In this document: positions 31,357 through 42,900 of the stretch, in pieces
Layout: each line of letters begins with the position of its first letter
Numbering within the stretch: position 1 is the stretch's first letter
Translations under genes and position numbers: made by a program
Assembly (NCBI GenBank): GCA_043228905.1
Contig: JBHGNT010000022.1
Span: 3,534,001-3,598,000, forward strand
Source: Azolla caroliniana
Taxonomy: Eukaryota > Polypodiophyta
Length of the DNA stretch: 64,000 nucleotides
Direction of reading: 5' to 3'
Notes under the pieces: model-generated
Database searches by the model: none
What the model was told of the DNA's origin: nothing
The model's input: only the letters and a program-made list of their open reading frames with translations

Positions 31357-31374
31357 TTCACATCGGGTTCACCA
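31357..31374 (-). other. tRNA-Trp-type primer binding site
   Basis: TGGTGAACCCGATGTGAA is one base different from the site at 28981-28998. Two further partial copies of CGACATATTTGGTGA sit immediately upstream in the element's orientation. Confidence 0.65.
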
Positions 31375-31435
31375 AATATGTCGCATTCACCAAATATGTC
31401 ACCAAATATGTCGGTTGTAGAGGTTCTCAACCCTC

Positions 31436-31449
31436 GCGATTTGATACCA
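31436..31449 (-). other. Copia primer site (tRNA-Met, worn)
   Basis: TGGTATCAAATCGC on the minus strand matches TGGTATCAGAGCGC at 25303 and adjoins the LTR at 31450. Its leader GAGGGTTGAGAACCTCT is also shared. Confidence 0.7.
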
Positions 31450-31865
31450 TCTAAAAACGAAGGTGTGGAAGCGTTAGACAACCTGCTTAGCTGGATAGCA
31501 ACAGAGAGAGAGACAGATTAACACACAAAATGTACGCAGGAAAGATAGAGAAAGAGCAGAACAACTTAAATTTATTATCAACAACTTTGTAAAATTCTCT
31601 GTACATACAACGTGCTCAACAACACTATATATACAAGTCCTAAGAGGACTGACAGAAGTACGGTGTACTTCAATGCTCACACGAGCGTCTAAAACTAAGT
31701 ACAAAACATTAACTACCTAGTACTCTAGGCTGCTACTAGGCTCCCGATTACTGTTGGATCTAGGTAACTGACTCCCTAGCTCACCGACTCACTTGCTCAT
31801 CGGCTCACCGATCCGGCTCAGGCTTATTCAGCCAATCTGGATCTAGTTGAGCTTGCCACTCAACA
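31450..31865 (-). mobile_element. Copia LTR (family Z) with both primer site and polypurine tract
   Basis: The LTR starts (minus strand) TGTTGAGTGGCAAGC at 31865. It is preceded by the polypurine tract GCTTGAGGGGGAG (31866-31878) and followed by a primer site at 31449. An LTR flanked on both proper sides like this is expected where two tandem elements share one LTR. No copia coding sequence is recognisable on either side, so the internal regions have been replaced. Confidence 0.75.
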
Positions 31866-31889
31866 CTCCCCCTCAAGCTCATTGGCGAA

Positions 31890-33928
31890 CAAAGCGAGGC
31901 CAACGTCATTGGTGTTGAGGATGACCATCCTCCCATCTTTGCGCCCTTGCGCAATAATCTGGATGAGTAGACACCAAGTGCAAGACTATGGATCAGAAGG
32001 TGAGGCCAGTCACGGCTCCCTTGTCAGAGGAAAACTGGTCATAGATGAAAGGGGTCGCGACGGACCCAAGTTTACGAGATCCGGCCGGCATAGGAGACTG
32101 GTTCACAAATGAGGCGTTGCGGAAGCTCAAGATCGGTGGGGGTGGCTTCCTACTGCCCCTGGAGGAGGACCGGTTTCGGAGGATGCTCAAAAGGCATGGG
32201 AAAGCCTTTGCATTCTCACCGAGGGTGATCGGGTGCGTTGACCTGAAGATCGTACAGCCAATGGTGATCTTCACGGTACCGCATGTACCACGGAATCTCA
32301 AACCGATTCTGGTGCCGAGAGCTCACATCCCGAAGTTGATTGAGCTGCTAAGGCAGAAGGTCGATATGGGTATCCTCGAACCATCGAGCTCCCTGTACTC
32401 GAATCGGTGGTTTATGGCGCCAAAGAAGAATGGCACACTGCGCTTTATTTAGGACCTACAACCGGTCAACAAGGTGACTATTCGAAATGTAGGAGTCGGT
32501 CCGACAGTTGATGAGTTTGCGGAGGCCTTTCCCGGAAGCTCTATCTACTCACTCGGCGACTTATACTTTCGGGTATGACCAGTTCCAGCTAGTCGTGGAG
32601 AGTAGAGACATCACGACGATGTGAAGCCATCTCGGCCTAGTTCGGATGTGTACCCTACTACCAGGAGGGACCAACTCGGTGGCACACATGGTGAATGCAA
32701 GGAACAAGGTGTTGAAAGACTACATCCTGGACATCACCATGCCGTTTTTGGATGACATCCCGATCAAGGGATGTTCGGAGGACGCTAAGGACGATTCGAT
32801 CGGAGTGGACGGATGCCAGAGATTTGTCACGGACCACATCTCCAACTGCAGGAAGATATTCCCGAGGCTTGAGGGCACCCGACTTACCTTCTCCGGGGAG
32901 AAGTTGGCTTTTGGACAATCAGAGATCCTGGTGGTCGGTCACTTGTGTGTGCCATACAACTGGAAACCGTCTCCGGCGAAGATAGAGGCCATCTCGGCAA
33001 TGAAGGAAGAGGGTCGGTCGGTCACGTAAGTCTGACGGTTCCTAGGGCCATGCGCTTTCTACCACATTTGGATTCTGCAATACATGCATATCACCAAGCC
33101 GCTCTACGGGTTGCTAAAGAAGGGACGAAAATTTGAATTGGGTGAAGAGCACCCGGAGGCATTTCCGAGACTGAAGGAAAAGCTGGCGGTGGCACCGGCT
33201 CTCTGGAAAGCAGTGTACAAGAAGGACACTACGGTTTACATGATGGTTGATATGAGTCCAACTGGAATCGGGTGGGTGGTTAATCAGGAGGAGGAGGACA
33301 ACACACGGTTCCCCATCTGGTTTGGTGCAAAGGTGCCGAGCAAGTGGCAATGAGGATACGCCCAGGTTAAACACGAACTCTGGGGTATTGTCTCGGTGGT
33401 CAAGACCGATAACGACTACTTGATTGGGCGGAAATGATAATCGAGATGGACTGCCTACCGATTCTCGGTATGGTTTTCGGATGCACGATGCGCGACTCTG
33501 GGCTTGGCAATGCTCAGGTGGGTCGCGTACATCAAGACCCTGAATCCGGAGATACGACACATCTCCGAAAGGACAACACCATGGCCGATATGCTCTCAGG
33601 AGCACGATTCGAGAATGAGGACGACATGGTGTCGGAAGACGAAGAGGTCGGTGTGGACTTATTCGAGTCGCCTAGAATGTCGGGAAACAAGCAGAGCCCT
33701 CAGGCCCTAAACGAGTTCGACGAGAATGACTACCACAGACGCGGCATGGACGAAAGACGAAGCGAGCCGTATCCATAAGAAGGCTTATTGGTTCTTCCTA
33801 CAGAACGGTAAGATATGGAAGCACCTGAAGAGACGGACTGACACACCACTTCGAGTGATGATGAAGAAAGAAGACTAGACGGTGCTCTTATCGAAGATTC
33901 ACGAAAGCCCCTGGTCTCGACACCGGTG
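31890..33928 (+). pseudogene. Gypsy G pol: reverse transcriptase and RNase H
   Basis: This is the left block of the outermost plus-strand gypsy. The segment KVRPVTAPLSEEN begins it, then SNRWFMAPKKNGTLRFI (RT fingers), PVNKVTIRNVGVGPTVDEFA, and the catalytic FLDDIPIKGC near 32745. RNase H follows with MVDMSPTGIGWVVNQEE and SGARFENEDDMVSEDEEVGVD. The integrase zinc finger starts at 33860 (KIHESPW) and is cut at about 33928. The frame has many stops and at least four shifts. It continues after an insertion at 36665, and after the copia complex at 53585. Confidence 0.85.
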
Positions 33929-34104
33929 TCACGAAAATACGACAAGGATACGTGAAGTTGAGGCAGAACCCCGGGGCCTTTGACCAGAGGATATAAAATT
34001 CGTGCATTTATACTTTAAGAATTAACATAAATGAGAAAGTTTAATAAATTTCATTAGCAAAGGAGAAGAAAAATTACAATCAATCCCAAGATTGGGATTA
34101 CAAA

Positions 34105-35125
34105 AGTTTAAGGTTTGTGAGATATGGCTTCGATAAGAAACAATTAGGTTTCAAATTTATGAGATATGGCTTTCATAAGAAAAACATTAGTGCTATTTGA
34201 GAGATATGGCTTCCGTAAAGAAAATTATTAGGGTTCTAGTTTTTGAGAGATAGCGTTTGTAAGGAAATTTAGGGTTTATGTGAGCGATAGCTGTCATGAT
34301 AACAGTCACATCATGCATCGAAAGGATCATGACACTCACATTATGACTCGAAAGGATTTGAACCCACGACCTTGTTGTACACATGTCAAATCCTTAACCA
34401 TTGTATTAATATTCTTATATGTATAGTCTTTAGAATATGAAATCTAATATCATAGGAATATTCTATATTACTCTACATTCTAGAATGACCTAGAATATTC
34501 TAGAGTGTTCTATACCACTAGAACCTTCTAGAATACTCTAGAGATCTTCTAGATTACTCTACATTCTAGGATAACCTAGAATATTCTAGAGTGTTCTCTA
34601 TTACTTATAAATAGGGATCTACCACCCATCCCAAACCTAAATTGGTTCAACGCCATTTTGTAGCCTACTCTTTGTAATCCATTTTACGCTTCAATATAAT
34701 AATTCTCATTCAATTATCTTTCTATCTCTTTTTCTCTCTCTTTCTCTCTCTCAGTCTTGACAATAGCTTCCGTAAGGAAAGTTAGGGTTTATGGCTTCAA
34801 TAAGAAAATTAGGGTTTTTGGCTTCCTTGAGAGATGGATTCGATAAGATAATCAGGATTCTCCTCCAAAAGATGGCTTCGATAAGAAATCTAGGTTTCAA
34901 ATTTATGAGATATGGCTTTCATATGAAAAAAATTAGGGTTATTCAAGAGACATGGCTTCCGTAAGGAAAATTAAGGTTTTTGAGAGATATGGCCTCCGTA
35001 AGGAAATTAGGGTTTATGACTTCCATAAGGAAATTAGAGTTTTTGAGAGATATGGCTTCCGTAAGGAAAATTAGGGTTTATGGTTTTGTTATGAAAATTA
35101 GGGCTTTTCCCCCAAAAGATGGTTT
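34105..35125 (+). repeat. Degenerate 30-37-bp tandem repeats carrying a telobox
   Basis: Units of the type GAGATATGGCTTCCGTAAGG plus AAAATTAGGGTTT recur about twelve times in two blocks (34105-34291 and 34763-35125). The solo LTR separates the blocks. Most units include TTAGGGTTT, the plant telomere-repeat/telobox core. Confidence 0.85.
34292..34762 (+). mobile_element. Solo LTR of the chromovirus family seen at 2130, with heat-shock elements
   Basis: It runs from TGTCATGATAACAGTC to CAGTCTTGACA (471 bp) with a perfect target duplication ATAGC at 34287-34291 and 34763-34767. Its TATA box TATAAATA is at 34606-34613. Upstream lie GAACCTTCTAGAA (34521-34533, a perfect three-unit heat-shock element), TTCTAGAA (34478-34485) and two copies of GAATATTCTAGAGTGTTC (34493-34510 and 34579-34596). 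A minus-strand B-box-like GGTCGTGGGTTCAAATCC is at 34354-34371, with a weaker A-box-like stretch at 34392-34408. Confidence 0.9.
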
Positions 35126-35335
35126 CGATCCCATAAGACCCATTCTTATCTATGGATGGATCATCGAGAGTTCACTTTTCTCCTCCCTTCTCACACTTGC
35201 ATGAAGGAACTCCAGTTTCCATCTTCAGTTCAATTTCATGCATCCACGTGACCTTTACTTTACATAAAGTTTGACTTTAGTTGCATGCGTTCACATAACC
35301 TTTACTTTAGTTTACTTTAGTTCGCCGCATGATCC

Positions 35336-35480
35336 ATCTGGTTGCATCTAGCCCGATCCGTCCCGTCCGGTTCCGGTTCCATTCGGCCCGGTCCCGTTCG
35401 GCCCGGTTGAATCCTGCCTGATTCAGTCGCAGTTTGGTTCCGTCCGGTTCCGGTTCCGTCACCGTCTGCCCGTCCGGTCC
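35336..35480. repeat. Degenerate CCGGTTCCGG-rich patch
   Basis: GTCCGGTTCCGGTTCC and CGGCCCGGT recur several times, giving a locally GC-rich, low-complexity stretch within AT-rich sequence. The minus-strand reading frame through it (Gly/Arg/Pro/Asp-rich) is an effect of the repeat. Confidence 0.7.
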
Positions 35481-35574
35481 GGTGTCGTGGTGTGGCGTGT
35501 TTAGTGTGAGAAAGAGCGAGGTTCCACACCCATCTCATAAAGTCATCTATAAATGAAAAAAAAGTACAATAGAT

Positions 35575-35720
35575 AATTTATAGTAGCCTAGTGGTTACGG
35601 CTAATAAGTATATATAGAGAGGTATAGAGTTCAAGTCTCTCTTGGTGACATATAAGAGGGGAGGAATAGGGCTTATTATGAGGTCGCCCATTTTGCCTTA
35701 GGGGTGTACCACTAGGTTTT
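35575..35720 (+). mobile_element. tRNA-derived SINE-like segment
   Basis: An A-box TAGCCTAGTGG at 35584-35594 and a B-box AGAGTTCAAGTCT at 35626-35638 are spaced as in a polymerase III internal promoter. TAGCCTAGTGGTTA is typical of tRNA-derived plant SINEs. The 3' end and target duplication were not found, so the right boundary is approximate. Confidence 0.5.
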
Positions 35721-36664
35721 CATCTTCTTCTCCTCTTCTTCTTGGATTAGGGTTTTGTAGCCTCCCTTTGTCCTTCTTCTTTTCCTTCTAGACTTGGGGT
35801 TCCAAAGCTTCTTCTACCTCCTCATCATATTAGAAAACTTGGAATTTTAGGGTTTATTAGTTTATTATTCTACTTCTTACTCAAGATATTTTAGGGCTTG
35901 GATTCCTTCAACAATGGCTTCTTCGACATCTCGGTGGTAGTCAACTTAGTAGCTGGTGGCGTAAGGGAGGTTGTAGTGGCATGAGAGCTACTTCGAATCG
36001 AGGCAACATAGCGATCAGAAATAGTGAGACTCGGAGCCCACTAGACTCGCCTTCGCTGGTTTATTTTAGCCCCTTTGGTTGACTTATAAACGATTATTTT
36101 AATAACCACCGAAATCGTGGTGTCAAGCCTAACAATTATATAAAAAAAAACCCTAATTTATATCAAAACTTATGTATATTTCATCCATGTCTTTGTCATA
36201 ATCTCCCACTTCCTCACCTCTTGTGTCTCCCCGGTTCAGTTCGAGTGACACACGCACACAAAAGTTTGCGACACCAGTTCCGGTTTTGTCGCCGTCTGGT
36301 TTCGTCATCCGGTCCATCCAAAACCATTAGGAGTAATTAAGCCACATCCATCCATTCGGACAATGTAACCAAAGTCCAACCTTGAACATTCTATGCTTCA
36401 CACATAAACATAATGTAATAGGTTATGGCTCTCCTTATATACTCTGGGATCCGATGTTGCCCTATCTATGTGGGATATCTCACAATTTTGTTTTCCTGTT
36501 CTTCTCAAACTTCATATACACATAACTTGATACTTGTTTATCCGTTTCATGTGTAGTAAAATGCGTTATGAATCTCTTGAAGACATCTATCTTTCCATAT
36601 CAAACCATTAAGCTAATCTTAAATCATTATTTTACTAGTTTTCATATCGTGTGTGAAAAACCAC

Positions 36665-37281
36665 ACGACACTAGGGAACGTGGGCCATGTTTGAGAAGCT
36701 AAAGGAGAAGTACTAAAGGCTAGTCGGATGTATCGTGACACGCATCACTTCGTGACAACATGTGAAAGCTTTCAAAATTCCAGTATCCAGCACCACCACG
36801 AGTTGCACCCGACCTACCCGCCAACCATGCACTTCAAGTGGATGGTCGATTTAGTAATGATGCCGATGGGGGTAGGATAGATGCGGTACCAAGTGCTTGC
36901 AAGAGAAGACCTAAAGAACTAGCTGGAGGGCCAAGCATTGACCAACAAGACGATTGCATCCATTAGTTGAAGATGTGATTTGCTGGTATGGGTGTGTTGG
37001 GAAGATTGTGGCTAATGCGCAAGAAGCCGAGGAGTTATTTGACCTACTAGGGGTCAAGCTTTCCCTCACAATGGCTTACAATCCGGAGGCAAACGAAAAG
37101 GTCGACATGGGAACGGTTCGATTGTGAAAGCGCTAGTACGAGCATGCGATGGACAGGTCGGGAACTGGTCGTGGTTCCTACCTTACGCGCTATGGGCTGA
37201 CCGAACTACTCACAGTTTGGTAACTAGGTACATGTTGGCGGAACTTATGTTCGGGCAAAAGCTGGTTATACCAGTGGAGTG
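36665..37281 (+). pseudogene. Gypsy G integrase, middle part
   Basis: The reading resumes with GTWAMFEKLKEKY-type zinc-finger sequence. Farther on it reads AEELFDLLGVKLSLTMAYNPEANEKVD (the region of the integrase catalytic Glu) and ends FGQKLVIPVE. The next codons of this protein lie at 53585, after the copia complex. Several frameshifts and stops are present. Confidence 0.8.
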
Positions 37282-37520
37282 TGTGTGGAAATAGTGCTCG
37301 GTCACAACCGAGTCTTAATCACTCAACGGAAGAAAACAGAAAATAGGAATAAGACGACAAAAGATCTTAATGTGGAAAACCCTAATTGGGAAAAACCACG
37401 GGAGCCCATAGGCTCCAACTATCACTATGAGAGGAAGGGTACAATGAGAGACTCAGAGGCAACGACCTCGAGTTGTATATCTTTGCTAACCGACAGTTAC
37501 AATAGAGAATACTTTATGTT

Positions 37521-37553
<33 letters not shown>

Positions 37554-37840
37554 ATACAGCAACAATGATAACAACATACATACACAAACAATATTGCCTG
37601 AGTTATATTTATAGTTATATAACTTTGGGGCTATTTACAAATATGACCTCAATGGTCACGTCTAAAGATGTTTACTAGTATGTTCCTATTAGCTGGTTCA
37701 TACTGGGTCTGGCTAGACTCCTTCTGATTCCATCCAATCTAGTATCCGGATACCTTCCAGACCCATCCGATCTGGTTCCTTGCTTCGGCTCGTCCGATTT
37801 GGTTCATCCGGATCCAATCCGGAGGGACCTATTTCCCAAG
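37282..37840 (-). repeat. Copia family X LTR (3' LTR)
   Basis: It is colinear with the LTR at 53059-53584. The polypurine tract GAAGGGGGAG on the minus strand (about 37847-37857) precedes it, which marks it as a 3' LTR. A (TC)n tract lies at 37507-37556. The terminal TGTTGGG of the partner has changed to CTTGGG. Confidence 0.8.
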
Positions 37841-37879
37841 AAACTCCCCCTTCATTCCGACATGGAATGTCTTGTCAAT

Positions 37880-38920
37880 CCGATCCGTTTTCGACACACG
37901 TCCAACTTCTCTACTGACAACACCTTGGTTAGTATGTCTGACCCGTTCTCCTCTGTGTGGATCTTTGTCAGCGGAAACTCTTTATCTTCTACTTTCTCCC
38001 GGAGCCAATGGTATCTCCTCTCGATGTGCTTGGTTCGGGAATTGTAGGCCGCATTCGTTGCAAGGTGGATGGCACTTTGACTGTTGCAATAGAGCCGGAA
38101 TTCCTCCTGTCGGATCCCTAGCTCTCCAATGAAGTCCTTCAGTTAGATTACTTCTTTGCCGACTTCCATGGCTGCCATGTTCTACGCTTCCGTTGTTGAC
38201 AATGCAATGGGCTTTTGCAACTTAGACTGCCATGATACGGCTCCCCCTGCATATGCCATGACATATGCGGATGTAGACCGGCTGGTATCCACATTAGCTG
38301 ACATGTCCAAATTGATGAAGCCTTCCAAAAGGGGTTTACTGGAGCCGAATCGGAGGCACCTTTGTCACATACTTCTCTTGTGACAACCACAATAGCTTCT
38401 TTGTCTGGTCTCGGATTATGTGCATCCCTAGGATCTGTCTTGCCGGACCAAGATCTTTCATTAAGAAGGTACGGTTCAAGGCCTTCTTTAGATTTCTGAT
38501 TTTGGTTTTGTCTGGTCCAACAATCAGCATGCCCTACACATACAATAAGAGTATTAAGAAGTCACCTCTATTGAAATTCTTCACGAGCATGCAGAGGTCG
38601 GCTTGCGTCTTATGGTATCCTTGATCAGTAATGAAGGACTCGAACTTCCAGTACCATTGCCGAGGAGCTTGTTTCAGTCCGTATAAGCTCTTCTTCAATC
38701 GGAACACAAGGTGTTCCTTCCCTTTCTTGACGAATCCTCCTCCTCGAGGTCGCCATGTAGGAATGTCGTCTTGACGTCTAGTTGCTCTAGCTTGAGGTGC
38801 ATGCTGGACGCTATGCTCAACACCATCCGGATGGATGTGATCTTCACCTAGGCAAAGATCTTGTCGAAATCCACTCCTTTCTTCTGGTGGAACCCCTTTA
38901 CCATGATCCGGGGTTTGTAT
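37880..38920 (-). pseudogene. Copia family X reverse transcriptase/RNase H, 3' part
   Basis: The minus strand reads MLIVGPDKTKIRNLKKALNR, KDLGPARQILGMHIIRDQTK and then a worn RNase H (VSWQSKLQKP-like, DVSYCHGS-like segments). Upstream, at 38850-38915, it reads MVKGFHQKKGVDFDKIFA, the linker before RT. Large parts of RT are missing. The left side continues into the 3' LTR, the right side into a gypsy-type gag. A second copy of the same region lies at 40030-41170. Confidence 0.75.
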
Positions 38921-39535
38921 CCCATTGTTCCAATCTCACCTCTTATTGAAACGGCTATAGACCCTCTTTACGATGGCCCAGTCGATTGTGAGCCCTTCAT
39001 CCATCTCCAATAGGAGGCCCACCTTCTCTTGGTCCAGCGCGCCGACAGACTTAATAAACAACAGGACCTTGCTTGTATCAAGCACACTTCGATCTAATGA
39101 CGAGAGTCGGGCAAATCATCTTTTGATCTCTTAGAGGACCACAGATGTATTCCCCCCATTTATAGGGCTCTCAACCCACTCCATGAACTCCCATTTTGAT
39201 AGCCGGTGTGAGTCTTCGAAAGCGTACCTTTCGAGGATCTGCTCGTGGAATTCTGCCCAGTTCTGGTAGTCAGCCTGAACCTCGAGCACGTCTGCATGGA
39301 TGCTTGGTATCACTACTCGCGGGAATCTGGATAACCGCCTATCTTCTGGGATGACCCTCATTATCATTTCGGGCCGGTAGGCCCCCAGGTAGCTTGTCGC
39401 GTCCTTACCATTGAACCGGCCTATTGTGTGCCTCTATGGTCGTGCCCTCTCAAGCATTCACTAGGTGGTCAATGGCCACCGCCATCGCTTTAGCGAGTTC
39501 ACTTGCTCTCATCTTGGACTCCTCTACCGCCCTCT
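38921..39535 (-). pseudogene. Third gag fragment of the tRNA-Trp-primed family
   Basis: It is colinear with 30745-31340: MIMRVIPEDRRLSRFPRVVI, NWAEFHEQILERYAFEDSHR, SKWEFMEWVESPINGGNTSV. The primer site TGGTGAACCCGACGTGAA is at 39536-39553, preceded (element orientation) by CGACATATT. It is bounded by copia sequence on one side. Confidence 0.75.
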
Positions 39536-39553
39536 TTCACGTCGGGTTCACCA

Positions 39554-39985
39554 AATATGTCGCGGTCTTCCACAGGTATATGTTGAAACGAGTTGGGACC
39601 CCTGAGGTCACGGACCAAGGAGCAGGTGATAGAGGGAAGGTTATCTGCATCGGTTCCTGGACACGTATCCGGTCCGGATCGATTCCCGGATGCCGGATGG
39701 TGAGCGCTTGGGCTTAGAGACAACACAAGATGTTAACGTGGAAATACCTAATCGGGAGAAACCACAGGAGCCCACAGGCTCCAACTATCACTATGAGAGG
39801 AAGGGTACAATGAGAGACTCCAACAAGGCTTACTGATTCGTCCTACGGAACGGTAAGATATGGAAGCACCTGAGGAGATAGACTAACACACCACTCCAGG
39901 TGGTGATGACGAAAGAAGACCAGATGGTGCTCCTATTAGAGATTCACGAAAGCCGTTGGTCCGGACACTGAGGAACGTGGGCTAC
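39554..39985. other. Mosaic of LTR and gypsy fragments
   Basis: 39554-39720 follows the primer site and is probably the end of the tRNA-Trp family LTR. 39720-39825 matches the centre of the family X LTR (compare 53120-53225). 39826-39985 matches the Gypsy G segment at 33780-33925 in plus orientation (GGTAAGATATGGAAGCACCT). Three sources in 430 bases point to several end-joining events. Confidence 0.65.
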
Positions 39986-39989
39986 ATTC

Positions 39990-42900
39990 TTCGCGAGGTC
40001 GATGGCACTTTGACTGTTGCAGTAAAAACGGAATTCCTCCTGTCGGATCCCTAGCTCTCCAATGAAGTCCTTCATCTAGATTACTTCTTTGCCGACTTCC
40101 ACGGCTGCCATGTAGTACGCTTTTGTTGTTGATAGCGCAACGGACTTCTGCCACCTCGACTGCCACGATACTACTCCCCCTGGAAATGCCATGACATATC
40201 CGGATGTAGACTGGCTGGTATCTACATCAGCGAACATGTCCGAATTGGTGAAGCCTTCTGAAAGGGGTTTACTGGAGCTGAATCGGAGACACATACTCGA
40301 GGAGCCTTTCAAGTACCAGATTATCCACTTGACCTCAGTCCAGTGTTCTCTACCCGGATTGCTCATGAACCGGCTGACCACTCTGATAGCATATCCGATA
40401 TCTGGCCGGGTACACACCATTGCATACATCAAGCTTCCGACACAAGAGGCGTATGGTATCTTCATCATCTCTAACTTCTCTGCCTTTCTTTTCGGGCTCT
40501 GCTTCCCGAACAACTTGGAGTTTGACGAAAGTGTTGACCCAACAAGCTTTGCATATGTCATGTTGAACCTCTGACGCACTTTTGTCACGTACTTCTCTTG
40601 TCACAACCACAATAGCTTCTTCGTCTTGTCCCGGATTATGTGCATCCCTAGTATCTGTCTCACCAGACCCAGATCTTTCATTGAGAAGGTAGGGTTCAAG
40701 GCCTTCTGAAGATTTCCGATTTTGGTTCGATCTGGTCCAACGATCAACATGTCGTCCACATACAACAGGAGTATTAGGAAGTCGGCTTTGTCGAAATTCT
40801 TCACGAACACGAAGTGGTCGGCCTGCATCTTGTGGTATCCTTGGTTGGTCATGAAGGACTCGAACTTTCGGTACCATTGCCGAGGAGTTTGGTTCAATCC
40901 GTATAAGCTCTTCTTCAATCGGCACACTAGGTGTTCCTTCCCTTTCTTGACGAATCCTTCCGGTTGCTGCATGTAGACCTCCTCCTCAAGGTCGCCATGT
41001 AGAAATGCTTTCTTGACGTCTAGGTGCTCTACCTTGAGGTCCATGCTTGACGCTATGCTCAACACCGTCTGGATGGATGTCATCCTCACCACCTAGGCAA
41101 AGATCTCGTCAAAATCCACTTTTTTCTTCTGCTGGAACCCCTTCACTACGATATGGGTTTTGTATCTCTATGGATTTCCAACATCCCCTGGTTTCAGCTT
41201 GTACACCCAGTTGTTCTGGAGCGCTCTCTTTCCTTTCGGCAGCTACGTCAATTTATATGTGTGAATCTCATGCAGGAAATCCATCTCGTCCTACATGGCA
41301 CTTAGCCAGTTGCGGCTATGGGCTTCTTTCTTTGCTTCTTTGAAGCTTTCCGGCTCCCCCTCATCGGTCAATAGCACATGCTCTACATTGAGAAATCTCC
41401 AGGGGGCTCTTCTCTCCTTGAGAGGATATCTTCTTCCTTGGTTTTTGGCCACCTGTTCCTCCGTTTGCTCTTCATTCGAATCCGATTCGGGGTCTTGTCC
41501 GGTTCCGGTGTTCGATTCTTCTTCTTCGATCGGTTCGGTTTCTTGTTCGAATCCGGACGGATCTTCGAGTGTCATCCGGCTTCCGACCGGATGGGTCCTT
41601 GTATTGTTAATCCTAGGGCCGGACAACAGCCTAACATAGGGTGTCCACTTAAGGCACTTCACCAAAGGGTGTTACGGCAAGATGACTTACGACACAACAC
41701 TTAATTAGACCTTAATTGGTTACTTAGCAATCCGTCATTAACACGCGTAAGATATACAATAAGCACAGAACGGTAATCAATACTGAAGGATTAAGGCAAT
41801 AAGTTCTATTAATTATTCGCAGTCAATTACATTGTAACCGGGCCTTTATATAGGTCTCCGGTGTGAAGTACAAAACGGTGCCAACCGGCACCTATTTGGA
41901 ATCGGTTCGGATCTGGATCGGCATACCAATTCCGGTCTGTCCATTCATATTAATAAAATAATTACAACAGTTCCTGAATAAACTATTCCTTTCACACTCT
42001 GGTCTGGACATCCTTAAGCCTTCTTGCCGGCCGGGTAACATGTATCTTCCAACCAATCTCTGTCGGTCGACCCGGAGTCTGCTATCCTGTTCTCCGACTC
42101 CAAGTTGGCAATAGTCTTGTCTTCCATGAAGACTATGTCTCGACTCCGGAAAACCTTCTTGTCAACCAAGTCCCAGACCCGGTAGCCGAACTCATCATCA
42201 CCATATCCAAGTAATATGCATGGCCGGACTTCGGATCAAGCTTTCCTCTCTTGTCCTTTGCAACATGCATGTAGGCGAGGGAATTGAACACACCTTTAGA
42301 TGCCGGTAAGACATGTCTTTATCGGTCCATACTCTCTATGGTGTGTCTCCGTCGAAGGGTGCTGAGGTTGATCTGTTTATCACGTACGCTGTTGTCATCA
42401 GCACCTGAGCCCAAAACGTCTTGGACAACTTAGCATCTGTAAGCATACTCCAGCTCGACTAACAGTACTCGTCGAACTACCTTCGGTATTCACCTATGTT
42501 GTCTGCGCGAACCGCCTTCAACTTCTGGCCGGTCTCCCTTTCCACTCTTTCATGGAATTCCTTGAAGACGGACAACACCTGATCCTTCGTCTTCAATGGT
42601 GAGACCCACAGCTTCCGGTTGTGGTTGTCTATGAACGTCACGAAGTATTGTGATCCGGCATGTGACTTCATGTACACTTGGCATACATCGGTATGCACAA
42701 GTTCTAGTGGGGATTCCGTCTCATCGGTGGACTTGACCAGAAAGATGTTTGGTTCTGCTTGCCGGCCAAATAGTCGGTGCACTTCTCAAGCTACATGTCT
42801 TTCACCTTCGGATTGAGGTTATCTTTAGCAAGTCTCTGCATTTCCTTCTGGCTCATGTGGCACAACCTCTTGTGCCACATCTTACCGGCATTGTTGGATG

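Larger units (their letters stand above)
33929..36664. mobile_element. 2.7-kb non-coding insertion in Gypsy G
   Basis: The gypsy integrase is interrupted between GGTCTCGACAC (ending about 33925) and GACACTAGGGAACG (starting about 36660). The insert begins TGTCACGAAAATACGACAAG and ends with a small hairpin around CGTGTGTGAAAAACCACACG. It contains telobox-bearing tandem repeats, a solo LTR, a TCCGGTTCCGG-rich patch and a SINE-like segment. No ORF of any length is convincing. GACAC on both sides could be a target duplication, but the exact ends are uncertain. Confidence 0.5.

Noticed and set aside
35317-35538. Minus-strand Gly/Arg/Pro-rich protein of 73 codons
   Set aside because: It is produced by the CCGGTTCCGG repeats and has no other support.
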